In this document: positions 6,267 to 14,103 of the stretch, one piece after another
Numbering within the stretch: position 1 is the stretch's first letter
How the letters are laid out: each line of letters begins with the position of its first letter
Assembly (NCBI RefSeq): GCF_947495205.1
Contig: NZ_CANLXV010000005.1
Location: 124,001 to 188,000 of the forward strand
Length of the DNA stretch: 64,000 bases
Source: an uncultured Polaribacter sp.
GTDB lineage: Bacteria; Bacteroidota; Bacteroidia; Flavobacteriales; Flavobacteriaceae
Reading direction: 5' to 3'
Notes under the pieces: generated by a model
Databases searched by the model: none
What the model saw: only the letters and a program-made list of their open reading frames with translations
What the model was told of the DNA's origin: nothing
Position numbers and translations under genes: made by a program

Positions 6267-9122
6267 CTATTTACTCAAATACATTTTTCTTCTAGAATAT
6301 AAATCGTAAAATTCATCATCTTTTAAACTATCTATAAACAAGATACTTTCTCCTGTAGATTTCATTTCTGGTCCTAAACGCTTATCTACATTAGGAAATT
6401 TATTGAAAGAAAATACAGGTTGCTTAATTGCAAAACCATCTAATTGTGGGTTAAATGTAAAGTCTGTTACTTTTTTCTCTCCTAACATTACTTTAGTTGC
6501 ATAATTTACATATGGCTCTTTATACGCTTTTGCAATAAAAGGCACTGTTCTAGATGCTCTTGGGTTTGCTTCAATAATATAAACGGTATCATCTTTAATA
6601 GCAAATTGTATGTTTATTAAACCAACCGTTTTTAATTCTCTAGCAATAGTATGTGTATGATCTTTAATTTGTTGCATTACAAATTCACCCAAATTAAAGG
6701 CTGGTAAAGTTGCGTTAGAATCTCCAGAATGAATTCCACAAGGTTCTATATGCTCCATAATACCAATAATGTACACATTTCCATCAGCATCACAAATTGC
6801 ATCTGCTTCTGCCTCAATTGCACCGTCTAAATAATGGTCTAATAGTAATTTATTTCCTGGCATTCTGCCTAATAAATCAACTACATGTTCTACCAATTCT
6901 TCTTTATTGATTACAATTTTCATTCCTTGACCACCTAAAACATAAGAAGGTCTTACCAAGATTGGGAAATTTAATTCATCTGCTAAAGCTAAAGCTTCGT
7001 CTGCAGTTTCTGCGATACCAAATTCTGGATAAGGAATTTTATTGTCTTTTAACATTGCAGAAAATCTACCTCTATCTTCTGCAATATCTAGTGCTTCAAA
7101 AGAAGTACCAATAATTTTAATACCGTATTTGGTTAATTTTTCTGCTAATTTTAGTGCGGTTTGCCCTCCCAATTGTACAATAACTCCTTCTGGTTTTTCA
7201 TGACGAATGATATCATAAATATGTTCCCAAAAAACAGGCTCAAAGTATAATTTATCTGCAGTATCAAAATCTGTAGAAACCGTTTCTGGATTACAATTAA
7301 TCATAATGGTTTCATAACCACATTCTGCAGCCGCTAAAACTCCATGCACACAACAGTAATCAAATTCTATACCTTGTCCAATTCGGTTTGGTCCAGAACC
7401 CAATACTATAATTTTTTTCTTATCGGTAACAATACTTTCATTTGCAATGGTAATTTCTCCGTTTGCAGATTCAATTTCGTTTTCGAAAGTTGAGTAATAA
7501 TAAGGTGTTTTTGCCGTAAATTCTGCAGCACAAGTATCTACTAATTTAAAAACACGTTGTATTTTTAATGTTTCTCTTTTTGTATATACTTCAGATTCTA
7601 AACAATCTAGCATGTGTGCTATTTGTCTGTCTCCATATCCTTTTTGTTTTGCTTCTAACAATAAATCTCTTTCTATAGTATCTATTGTATAGGTAGCAAT
7701 TTCTTTTTGAAGTTGAAACAGCTCTTCATATTGCTTTAAATACCACATGTCTATTTTTGTGATATCGTATATTTTACTTAGCGGAATTCCAATAGCAATG
7801 GCATCATAAATCGCAAAAACCCTGTCCCAACTTGCGTGGGTTAATTTATCTATAATTTGGTTGTAATCTGTATAGCCTTTTCCGTCTGCACCTAAACCAT
7901 TACGTTTAATTTCTAAAGATTGTGTTGCTTTGTGGAGTGCTTCTTGAAAACAACGCCCAATTCCCATTACTTCTCCAACGGCTTTCATTTGTAAACCTAA
8001 AGTTCTATCAGATCCTTCAAATTTATCAAAATTCCAACGAGGTATTTTTACAATTACATAATCTAAAGTTGGCTCAAATAAAGCAGATGTAGATTTTGTA
8101 ATTCCGTTTTCTAATTCGTCTAAAGAATAACCAATTGCTAATTTTGTTGCTACTTTGGCAATAGGATATCCAGTTGCTTTACTAGCTAAAGCTGATGATC
8201 TAGAAACACGTGGATTAATTTCAATTGCAATAATTTCTTCTTTTTCGTCTGGCGAAACTGCAAATTGTACATTACAACCACCTTCAAAATCTCCAATAGA
8301 ACGCATCATATGAATTGCCATATCACGCATTTTTTGGTAAGTTTTATCAGAAAGTGTCATTGCTGGTGCAACTGTTATAGAATCTCCTGTATGAATTCCC
8401 ATAGGATCCATATTTTCTATAGAACAGATAATTACAACGTTATCATTTTTATCACGCAATAATTCTAGTTCATATTCTTTCCATCCCATCATTGCTTTAT
8501 CAATCATCACCTCATGTATTGGTGATGCTTCTAAACCTCTTCTTAACAATTCGTCAAAATCTTCTGGATCATATACAATTGATGCCCCTGCACCACCTAA
8601 TGTATAAGAAGAACGAATTACTAATGGAAAACCAAACTCTTGTGCAATTTCTTTACCTTTTAAGAAAGATGTTGCTGTTGCTTGTGGTGCCATTGGCACG
8701 CCAATTTTAAGCATTAATTCTCTAAATTGTTCTCTATCTTCTGTAACATTAATTGCATCAATATCTACACCAATTAATTTTACATCAAAATCTTTCCAAA
8801 TACCTTTATCATCTGCTTCTATACATAAGTTTAATGCAGTTTGCCCACCCATTGTTGGTAAAACGGCATCAATTTGCGGATGTTCTTTTAAAATCTGAAT
8901 GATAGATTTTGTAGTTAAAGGCAACAAATACACATGATCTGCCATAGACGGATCTGTCATTATTGTTGCTGGATTAGAATTGATTAAAATAGTTTCTATA
9001 CCGTCTTCTCTTAAAGATCGTAAAGATTGAGAGCCCGAATAATCAAATTCACAGGCTTGTCCTATTACAATCGGTCCAGATCCTATAATTAATATTGATT
9101 TTAAATCTTCTCTTTTTGGCAT
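6267..9122 (-). CDS. carB: Carbamoyl-phosphate synthase large subunit, short form
   Basis: This 951-residue enzyme makes carbamoyl phosphate from bicarbonate, ATP and glutamine-derived ammonia, for pyrimidine and arginine synthesis. It has two homologous synthetase halves, each opening with a GSGP-x-x-IGQ nucleotide-binding motif (IGSGPIVIGQACEFDYSG, and LGSGPNRIGQGIEFDYCC in the second half) and each with an ATP-grasp core, joined by an oligomerisation region. The chain stops just after the second half (ends RKMYLSK). The C-terminal MGS-like allosteric domain of about 130 residues found in the 1073-residue E. coli enzyme is therefore absent. I believe this is usual in Flavobacteriia. The small subunit gene carA is not in the window. 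Confidence 0.97.
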   Translation of the reverse strand: MPKREDLKSILIIGSGPIVIGQACEFDYSGSQSLRSLREDGIETILINSNPATIMTDPSMADHVYLLPLTTKSIIQILKEHPQIDAVLPTMGGQTALNLCIEADDKGIWKDFDVKLIGVDIDAINVTEDREQFRELMLKIGVPMAPQATATSFLKGKEIAQEFGFPLVIRSSYTLGGAGASIVYDPEDFDELLRRGLEASPIHEVMIDKAMMGWKEYELELLRDKNDNVVIICSIENMDPMGIHTGDSITVAPAMTLSDKTYQKMRDMAIHMMRSIGDFEGGCNVQFAVSPDEKEEIIAIEINPRVSRSSALASKATGYPIAKVATKLAIGYSLDELENGITKSTSALFEPTLDYVIVKIPRWNFDKFEGSDRTLGLQMKAVGEVMGIGRCFQEALHKATQSLEIKRNGLGADGKGYTDYNQIIDKLTHASWDRVFAIYDAIAIGIPLSKIYDITKIDMWYLKQYEELFQLQKEIATYTIDTIERDLLLEAKQKGYGDRQIAHMLDCLESEVYTKRETLKIQRVFKLVDTCAAEFTAKTPYYYSTFENEIESANGEITIANESIVTDKKKIIVLGSGPNRIGQGIEFDYCCVHGVLAAAECGYETIMINCNPETVSTDFDTADKLYFEPVFWEHIYDIIRHEKPEGVIVQLGGQTALKLAEKLTKYGIKIIGTSFEALDIAEDRGRFSAMLKDNKIPYPEFGIAETADEALALADELNFPILVRPSYVLGGQGMKIVINKEELVEHVVDLLGRMPGNKLLLDHYLDGAIEAEADAICDADGNVYIIGIMEHIEPCGIHSGDSNATLPAFNLGEFVMQQIKDHTHTIARELKTVGLINIQFAIKDDTVYIIEANPRASRTVPFIAKAYKEPYVNYATKVMLGEKKVTDFTFNPQLDGFAIKQPVFSFNKFPNVDKRLGPEMKSTGESILFIDSLKDDEFYDLYSRRKMYLSK

Positions 9123-9178
9123 GATAAATTGTTGTATTATATGAGTTTGTAAAAATAATTATCTGTTAAGTATAAAAA

Positions 9179-9206
9179 AAGGTGTTACTAAAAATAGCAA
9201 CACCTT
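9179..9206 (-). terminator. Intrinsic terminator of rpmH
   Basis: An 8-bp stem (9179-9186 with 9199-9206) has its A-run at 9174-9180 on the + strand, which is a T-run when read on the minus strand. It lies just after the rpmH stop codon. Confidence 0.85.
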
Positions 9207-9234
9207 AATTATTAACAAATTGTTAATCATTATA

Positions 9235-9396
9235 TTATCTTTTATGTCTAGATTCTGAAGACACAGAAATTTTCTTTCTTCCTTTAGCTCTTCTTCTAGC
9301 TAAAACTTTTCTTCCATTTGCAGAAGCCATTCTTTCTCTGAAACCATGTTTGTTTCTTCTCTTTCTTTTAGATGGCTGGTAAGTTCTTTTCGGCAT
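9235..9396 (-). CDS. rpmH: 50S ribosomal protein L34
   Basis: This 53-residue gene reads [20 protein letters not shown] at its start, the invariant L34 opening, then [20 protein letters not shown]34 is a small, highly basic protein of the large ribosomal subunit. The C-terminal tail ([11 protein letters not shown]) is slightly longer than in E. coli (46 residues), as is common in Bacteroidota. It has its own promoter at 9466-9496 and its own terminator at 9179-9206. In many bacteria rpmH sits beside rnpA and dnaA; here it is next to carB and pyrG instead. Confidence 0.98.
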   Translation of the reverse strand: MPKRTYQPSKRKRRNKHGFRERMASANGRKVLARRRAKGRKKISVSSESRHKR

Positions 9397-9465
9397 TATA
9401 TGTATTTTTAAATGACTTCTTTAATTATTTTAATGCGTGTGCATTATGCTCTTTAAAAGCGTGTG

Positions 9466-9496
9466 CAAATATACAACTGTTTTTATTTTAGACAAA
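9466..9496 (-). promoter_or_regulatory. rpmH promoter, Bacteroidota type
   Basis: On the minus strand the -33 element TTTG (9496-9493) is separated by exactly 19 bases from the -7 element TATATTTG (9473-9466). Both match the Bacteroidota consensus. The predicted start near 9460 gives a leader of about 64 bases. Confidence 0.85.
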
Positions 9497-9707
9497 CACT
9501 AATTGAAAAAAAATGAAATTATTTTTTATTTCTAATTTATTAAGAATAAATCGCCTGTTTTTTACGAAAGAAACCCAACAAACCAAGCAATAAATTATTG
9601 CAATGTAAAGTATAATTTCAAATATAAACCTACGTTTCTAATTTAAAATAACAAATGTTTAGTTTTTATGCATTCATAATCTTAAAAATCTTTTCTACTT
9701 TTTTTAT

Positions 9708-9737
9708 TTGACAGAATTTTTAGAGTTAGTACTTTTG
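9708..9737 (+). promoter_or_regulatory. pyrG promoter, Bacteroidota type
   Basis: The -33 TTG (9708-9710), a 19-base spacer and the -7 TACTTTTG (9730-9737) fit the consensus. Transcription would begin near 9743, which rules out the upstream in-frame TTG at 9708 as the translation start and supports the ATG at 9756. Confidence 0.87.
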
Positions 9738-9755
9738 CGCAAACCTAAAAACACC

Positions 9756-11378
9756 ATGAGTAATACTAAATACGTTTTTGTAACAGGAGGCGTAACATCT
9801 TCACTAGGAAAAGGAATTATTGCAGCATCTTTAGCCAAACTTTTACAAGAAAGAGGTTTTTCTGTAACCATTCAAAAACTAGATCCTTACATTAATATAG
9901 ATCCAGGAACTTTAAATCCGTACGAACATGGTGAATGTTATGTAACAGATGATGGCGCAGAAACCGATTTAGATTTGGGCCATTATGAACGTTATTTAAA
10001 CATACCAACTTCTCAAGCAAACAATGTTACCACAGGTAGAATTTATCAATCTGTAATAAATAAAGAGCGTAAAGGTGAGTTTTTAGGAAAAACAGTACAA
10101 GTAATACCACATATTACAGATGAAATTAAACGTAGAATTCAGCTTTTAGGTGAAACAGGAGATTACGATATTGTAATAACAGAAATTGGTGGAACCGTTG
10201 GTGATATAGAATCTTTACCTTACGTAGAATCTGTAAGACAAATGTTGTGGGAAAAAGGCGAAGAAAATGCCATTGTAATTCACTTAACATTAGTGCCTTT
10301 TTTAGCTGCTGCTGGAGAATTAAAAACAAAACCAACACAGCACTCTGTAAAAATGTTAATGCAAAGTGGTGTAAGTCCAGATATTTTAGTGTGTAGAACA
10401 GAGCATGATATTTCTGATGATATCAAACGTAAATTAGCCTTATTTTGTAATGTTAAAAAAGAAGACGTTATACAATCTATAGATGCAGAAACTATATATG
10501 ACGTACCTAATTTAATGTTAGAAGAAGGTTTAGATACTGTAGTTTTAAAGAAATTACAATTAGAATCTACAAAAGAACCTGAGTTAAAGGTTTGGAATCA
10601 GTTTTTACAAAAGCATAAGAATCCTATTTCTGAGGTAGAAATTGCCTTAATTGGTAAATATATAGAGTTACACGATTCTTACAAATCTATTACAGAAGCT
10701 TTTATACATGCAGGCTCTTCTAATGAAACCAAAGTAAAAGTACGTTGGGTGCATTCTGAAAGTTTAACGCCTAAAAACTTTGAGAAAAAATTACAAGGCG
10801 TAAATGGTATTTTAGTAGCACCTGGTTTTGGAGATAGAGGTATTGAAGGTAAAATTAGAGCTGTAAAATATGCAAGAGAAAATAATATTCCGTTTTTTGG
10901 TATATGTTTGGGTATGCAAATGGCAGTAATTGAATTTGCAAGAAATGTATTAAATCTTGAAGGTGCTTCTTCTACAGAAATGAACAAAAGCACCAAACAC
11001 CCTGTGATTAACTTAATGGAAAGTCAAGAAAAAGTAACCGAAAAAGGTGGTACAATGCGTTTGGGTGCTTGGGATTGTAAATTAAACACAAAATCTAACG
11101 TATATAAAGCGTATAATTCTGAATTCATAAGCGAAAGGCACAGACATCGTTTTGAATTTAATAACGATTATTTAACACAAATAGAAAAAGCTGGAATGAA
11201 GGCTGCTGGTACCAATCCTAAAACAGGTTTGGTAGAAGTGGTAGAAATACCAAAACATCCTTGGTTTGTTGGTGTGCAATATCACCCAGAATATAAAAGT
11301 ACGGTTTTAAAACCACATCCTTTATTTGTAAACTTTATTAAAGCTTCTTTAAAATACTCAAAAAAAGTATCAAACTAA
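9756..11378 (+). CDS. pyrG: CTP synthase
   Basis: This 540-residue enzyme converts UTP to CTP using ATP and glutamine, the last step of pyrimidine nucleotide synthesis. The N-terminal synthetase domain opens with [16 protein letters not shown], the CTP synthase signature, and has [13 protein letters not shown]. The C-terminal class I glutamine amidotransferase has the nucleophile elbow [10 protein letters not shown] and the His-Glu pair in [10 protein letters not shown]. The ATG at 9756 is chosen because the reading frame extends upstream only through the promoter. The length is normal for the family. The gap to yidC is 164 bases and contains its own -7 box, so co-transcription is uncertain. 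Confidence 0.98.
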   Translation: MSNTKYVFVTGGVTSSLGKGIIAASLAKLLQERGFSVTIQKLDPYINIDPGTLNPYEHGECYVTDDGAETDLDLGHYERYLNIPTSQANNVTTGRIYQSVINKERKGEFLGKTVQVIPHITDEIKRRIQLLGETGDYDIVITEIGGTVGDIESLPYVESVRQMLWEKGEENAIVIHLTLVPFLAAAGELKTKPTQHSVKMLMQSGVSPDILVCRTEHDISDDIKRKLALFCNVKKEDVIQSIDAETIYDVPNLMLEEGLDTVVLKKLQLESTKEPELKVWNQFLQKHKNPISEVEIALIGKYIELHDSYKSITEAFIHAGSSNETKVKVRWVHSESLTPKNFEKKLQGVNGILVAPGFGDRGIEGKIRAVKYARENNIPFFGICLGMQMAVIEFARNVLNLEGASSTEMNKSTKHPVINLMESQEKVTEKGGTMRLGAWDCKLNTKSNVYKAYNSEFISERHRHRFEFNNDYLTQIEKAGMKAAGTNPKTGLVEVVEIPKHPWFVGVQYHPEYKSTVLKPHPLFVNFIKASLKYSKKVSN

Positions 11379-11476
11379 AAAAGAAATTTAAAGTAACTTT
11401 TTAGGAACACTATTTGAACGATTAAGGAGAGTAATAACAAATACAGCAAAATCTACTAATTAGAACAACCTTTTGC

Positions 11477-11484
11477 TACATTTG
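11477..11484 (+). promoter_or_regulatory. Probable yidC -7 element
   Basis: TACATTTG fits TAnnTTTG, 58 bases before the yidC ATG. No TTG lies at the expected -33 position, so the promoter is weak or needs support. Confidence 0.45.
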
Positions 11485-11542
11485 TCCGTTTTTATTTCAA
11501 AAAAGAAATATTTAATGACAAATTGACAATTTAAAATAACAC

Positions 11543-13423
11543 ATGGAACAAAAAAAATTCGATTTAAATTCTTTTATAGGAATGATTCTTTTAGGAGGAA
11601 TTGTTTTCTGGTGGATGAGTACAAATCAACCAGAAGAAACTTCTACAACAGCGCAAACTGCTGCACCTATAAATAACAACAATGCTTCAACAAATACAGC
11701 AATAAGTGAAACTGCTTTTGCAAATGATTCTATAAAACAAGTTGCATTACAAAATAAGTTGGGTGCATTTGCTCAAAGTGCAATTACCGCTTCAGAAGGT
11801 GTTTCTATTTTAGAAAACGAAGTTTTAAAATTAACAGTAAGCAACAAAGGTGGCCAAATTATAGAGGCATTAATAAAAAATTACCAAACTTATAATGCTT
11901 TACCTTTAAAATTAATTAAAAATAATAACGCATCTTTTAATATTAATTTTGGCACAACAGACAATCGTATATTAAATACTAAAGATTTATACTTTACGCC
12001 AACAATTACTAAAAACGGAGCAAATACTGTAGTTTCTTTAAAATTAAAGGTTTCTGAATCGCAATTTTTAGAATACCGTTACGAAATGAAACCTAATAAT
12101 TATATGGTAGATTTTGCCATAAGATCTCAAGGTTTAAGCAACGTAATTAACGCATCTAACCCTATTAATTTAGATTGGTCTTTAAAAGGTTACAGAAACG
12201 AAAAAAGTTTAAAAACAGAAAACACCATGTACTCTCACTTATACTATAAAGATAGTGATGATGTAGATGATATAAGTGCTGGAAAATCTGAGGTTTTAAA
12301 TGATGTGGATTGGGTTGCTTACAAACAACACTTTTTTACCTCTAACTTATTAACCAACAAACCTTTTAAAAACGCTACAATTACTTCTACAGATTTAGTT
12401 CTTAATGAAGAAATAGACACCGTTTTTACTAAAAAATACGAGTTAAAAACTCCTTTAGAATTAGCAAACGGCGAGTTAAATTATGAAATGCAATGGTTTT
12501 ACGGACCAAGTGATTATAATTTATTTAGCAAAGACCAATTTGCAGGCACAGACTTAGATAAAACAGCAGATTTAGGTTGGGGAATTTTCGGTTTTTTAAA
12601 CAGAACTATTTTTTACCCTGTTTTTAATTTCTTAAAAGGATTTTTATCTAACTACGGATTAATTATTATATTAATGACAATTGTTGTTCGATTAATAATG
12701 TCTCCTTTAGTTTACAAATCTTATTTGTCTAGTGCAAAAATGAAAGTTATTCGTCCGGAATTAACAGCTTTAAATGAGAAATATCCTGGTAAAGAAAACG
12801 CTATGAAACGCCAGCAAGAAACCATGGCAATACAGCGTAAAGCAGGCGTTAGTATGTTATCTGGTTGTATACCAGCCTTATTGCAAATGCCAGTTTTCTT
12901 TGCGTTATTTAAGTTTTTTCCAACCAACTTATCTTTAAGACAAGAAAGTTTTTTATGGGCACCAGATTTATCTTCTTATGATACTATTTTTAAACTTCCG
13001 TTTTCAATTCCTTTTTATGGAGATCATGTTAGTTTATTCCCAATTTTAGCTTCTGTTGCTATTTTCTTTTACATGAAAATGAACCAGAGTCAGCAAGCAA
13101 ATATGCAAGCGCCAACGCAAGAAGGTATGCCAGATATGAGTAAGATGATGAAGTATATGATTTACTTCTCTCCTATTATGATGTTATTCTTCTTTAACAA
13201 TTATGCAAGTTCTTTAAGTTTGTATTACTTTATTTCTAACTTACTAACCATAGCAATAATGTTAGTAATTAAGAATTTTGTTATTGATGAAGATAAAATT
13301 CACGCACAAATAGAAGAAAATAAAAAGCGACCAGAAAAGAAAAAGTCTAAATTTAGACAACGAATAGATGACGCTATGAAGCAAGCGCAAGAGCAACAAG
13401 CACAGCAAAAAAAGAGAAAATAA
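11543..13423 (+). CDS. yidC: Membrane protein insertase YidC
   Basis: This 626-residue protein inserts and folds inner-membrane proteins, alone or with SecYEG. An N-terminal membrane segment (about residues 10-26) is followed by a large periplasmic beta domain (about 80-350). The conserved five-helix insertase core begins near GWGIFGFLNRTIFYPVFNF, contains the SPLVYKSYLSSAKM region with its membrane-embedded charge pattern, and has GCIPALLQMPVFFALFKFF. The tail is very basic (KKRPEKKKSKFRQR, ending QQKKRK), as expected for ribosome contact. The length is normal for the Bacteroidota/Gram-negative long form. Confidence 0.98.
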   Translation: MEQKKFDLNSFIGMILLGGIVFWWMSTNQPEETSTTAQTAAPINNNNASTNTAISETAFANDSIKQVALQNKLGAFAQSAITASEGVSILENEVLKLTVSNKGGQIIEALIKNYQTYNALPLKLIKNNNASFNINFGTTDNRILNTKDLYFTPTITKNGANTVVSLKLKVSESQFLEYRYEMKPNNYMVDFAIRSQGLSNVINASNPINLDWSLKGYRNEKSLKTENTMYSHLYYKDSDDVDDISAGKSEVLNDVDWVAYKQHFFTSNLLTNKPFKNATITSTDLVLNEEIDTVFTKKYELKTPLELANGELNYEMQWFYGPSDYNLFSKDQFAGTDLDKTADLGWGIFGFLNRTIFYPVFNFLKGFLSNYGLIIILMTIVVRLIMSPLVYKSYLSSAKMKVIRPELTALNEKYPGKENAMKRQQETMAIQRKAGVSMLSGCIPALLQMPVFFALFKFFPTNLSLRQESFLWAPDLSSYDTIFKLPFSIPFYGDHVSLFPILASVAIFFYMKMNQSQQANMQAPTQEGMPDMSKMMKYMIYFSPIMMLFFFNNYASSLSLYYFISNLLTIAIMLVIKNFVIDEDKIHAQIEENKKRPEKKKSKFRQRIDDAMKQAQEQQAQQKKRK

Positions 13424-13443
13424 TTACTTTATATAAAGCAACT

Positions 13444-13480
13444 AAAAGCGTTAATATTTTAAAATATTAACGCTTTTTTT
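13444..13480 (+). terminator. Intrinsic terminator of yidC
   Basis: A perfect palindrome with 17-base arms (13444-13460 and 13461-13477) is followed by a T-run to 13480. The innermost A/T pairs would form the loop. Confidence 0.9.
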
Positions 13481-13607
13481 ATTGGTTTTTTAATTTTATT
13501 CAGAAAAATAATAACTAAATAAACATTTAATGAGTTCAATACTAATTTTATTGTAAATTAATTTTCTGATTTAATTGCCTATTCTTTTTTAACCACAAAG
13601 TCTTCTA

Positions 13608-13652
13608 TAAAAAAACCAAATATTTTACCTAACAAAGCTATTGTTTTGGTTT
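13608..13652 (-). terminator. Probable terminator of the lptD-ridA unit
   Basis: An 8-bp stem (13613-13620 with 13645-13652) with a long AT-rich loop lies beside an A-run that becomes a T-run on the minus strand. It is 31 bases past the ridA stop. The long loop lowers confidence. Confidence 0.55.
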
Positions 13653-13682
13653 AATTGATTGAATTGTAAGGTTAAATACTAA

Positions 13683-14066
13683 TTATTTAACGGCAATCAT
13701 ACTAATTTCTACATTTACAAATTTTGGCAAATTTGCAACTTCTACAGTTTCTCTAGCTGGTGCAGTATCATCATTAAAATAAGTACCATAAACTGCATTT
13801 ATTTTTGAAAAATTGTGCATATCAGCAATAAAAATAGAAGATTTAATAACGTTCTCAAAAGTCATTTCTGCAGCTAACAAAACTTGTTTCATGTTTTCCA
13901 TTACTTGCTTTGTCTCCTCCTCTATGTTATCTAAAACTAATTCTCCTGTTTCTGGATGTATTGCTATTTGTCCTGAAGTATATAAAGTTGTTCCACTTAA
14001 AACGGCTTGATTATATGGACCTATTGGCGCAGGCGCCTTATCTGTTTTAATTATTGTTTTTTTCAT
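13683..14066 (-). CDS. ridA: RidA family imine/enamine deaminase
   Basis: This 127-residue protein hydrolyses reactive enamine/imine intermediates, such as 2-aminoacrylate made by PLP enzymes, and so protects metabolism. Family features are the opening APIGPYNQAV, the YTSGQI strand and the catalytic arginine in APARETVEV. The length is typical (about 128). It lies 37 bp downstream of lptD on the same strand and probably shares its transcript. This pairing has no obvious functional reason. Confidence 0.95.
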   Translation of the reverse strand: MKKTIIKTDKAPAPIGPYNQAVLSGTTLYTSGQIAIHPETGELVLDNIEEETKQVMENMKQVLLAAEMTFENVIKSSIFIADMHNFSKINAVYGTYFNDDTAPARETVEVANLPKFVNVEISMIAVK

Positions 14067-14103
14067 TGGTCTTTTTATTAAAAAATTAATATGTATAACA
14101 CCA

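Larger units (their letters stand above)
9397..9755. other. Divergent intergenic region between rpmH and pyrG
   Basis: This 359-base gap holds the rpmH leader (9397-9460) with a direct repeat GCGTGTGCA at 9435-9443 and 9459-9467, the rpmH promoter (9466-9496) and the pyrG promoter (9708-9737). Between about 9500 and 9700 I see only AT-rich sequence with no convincing gene, RNA structure or repeat. Confidence 0.7.

Noticed and set aside
8265..8710. Open frames antisense to carB
   Set aside because: They are shadows of a highly conserved gene, with no family resemblance and no promoter.
9708..9755. Upstream extension of pyrG from a TTG codon
   Set aside because: The extra codons cover the promoter itself; transcription would start after the TTG, and the conserved CTP synthase N-terminus begins at 9756.
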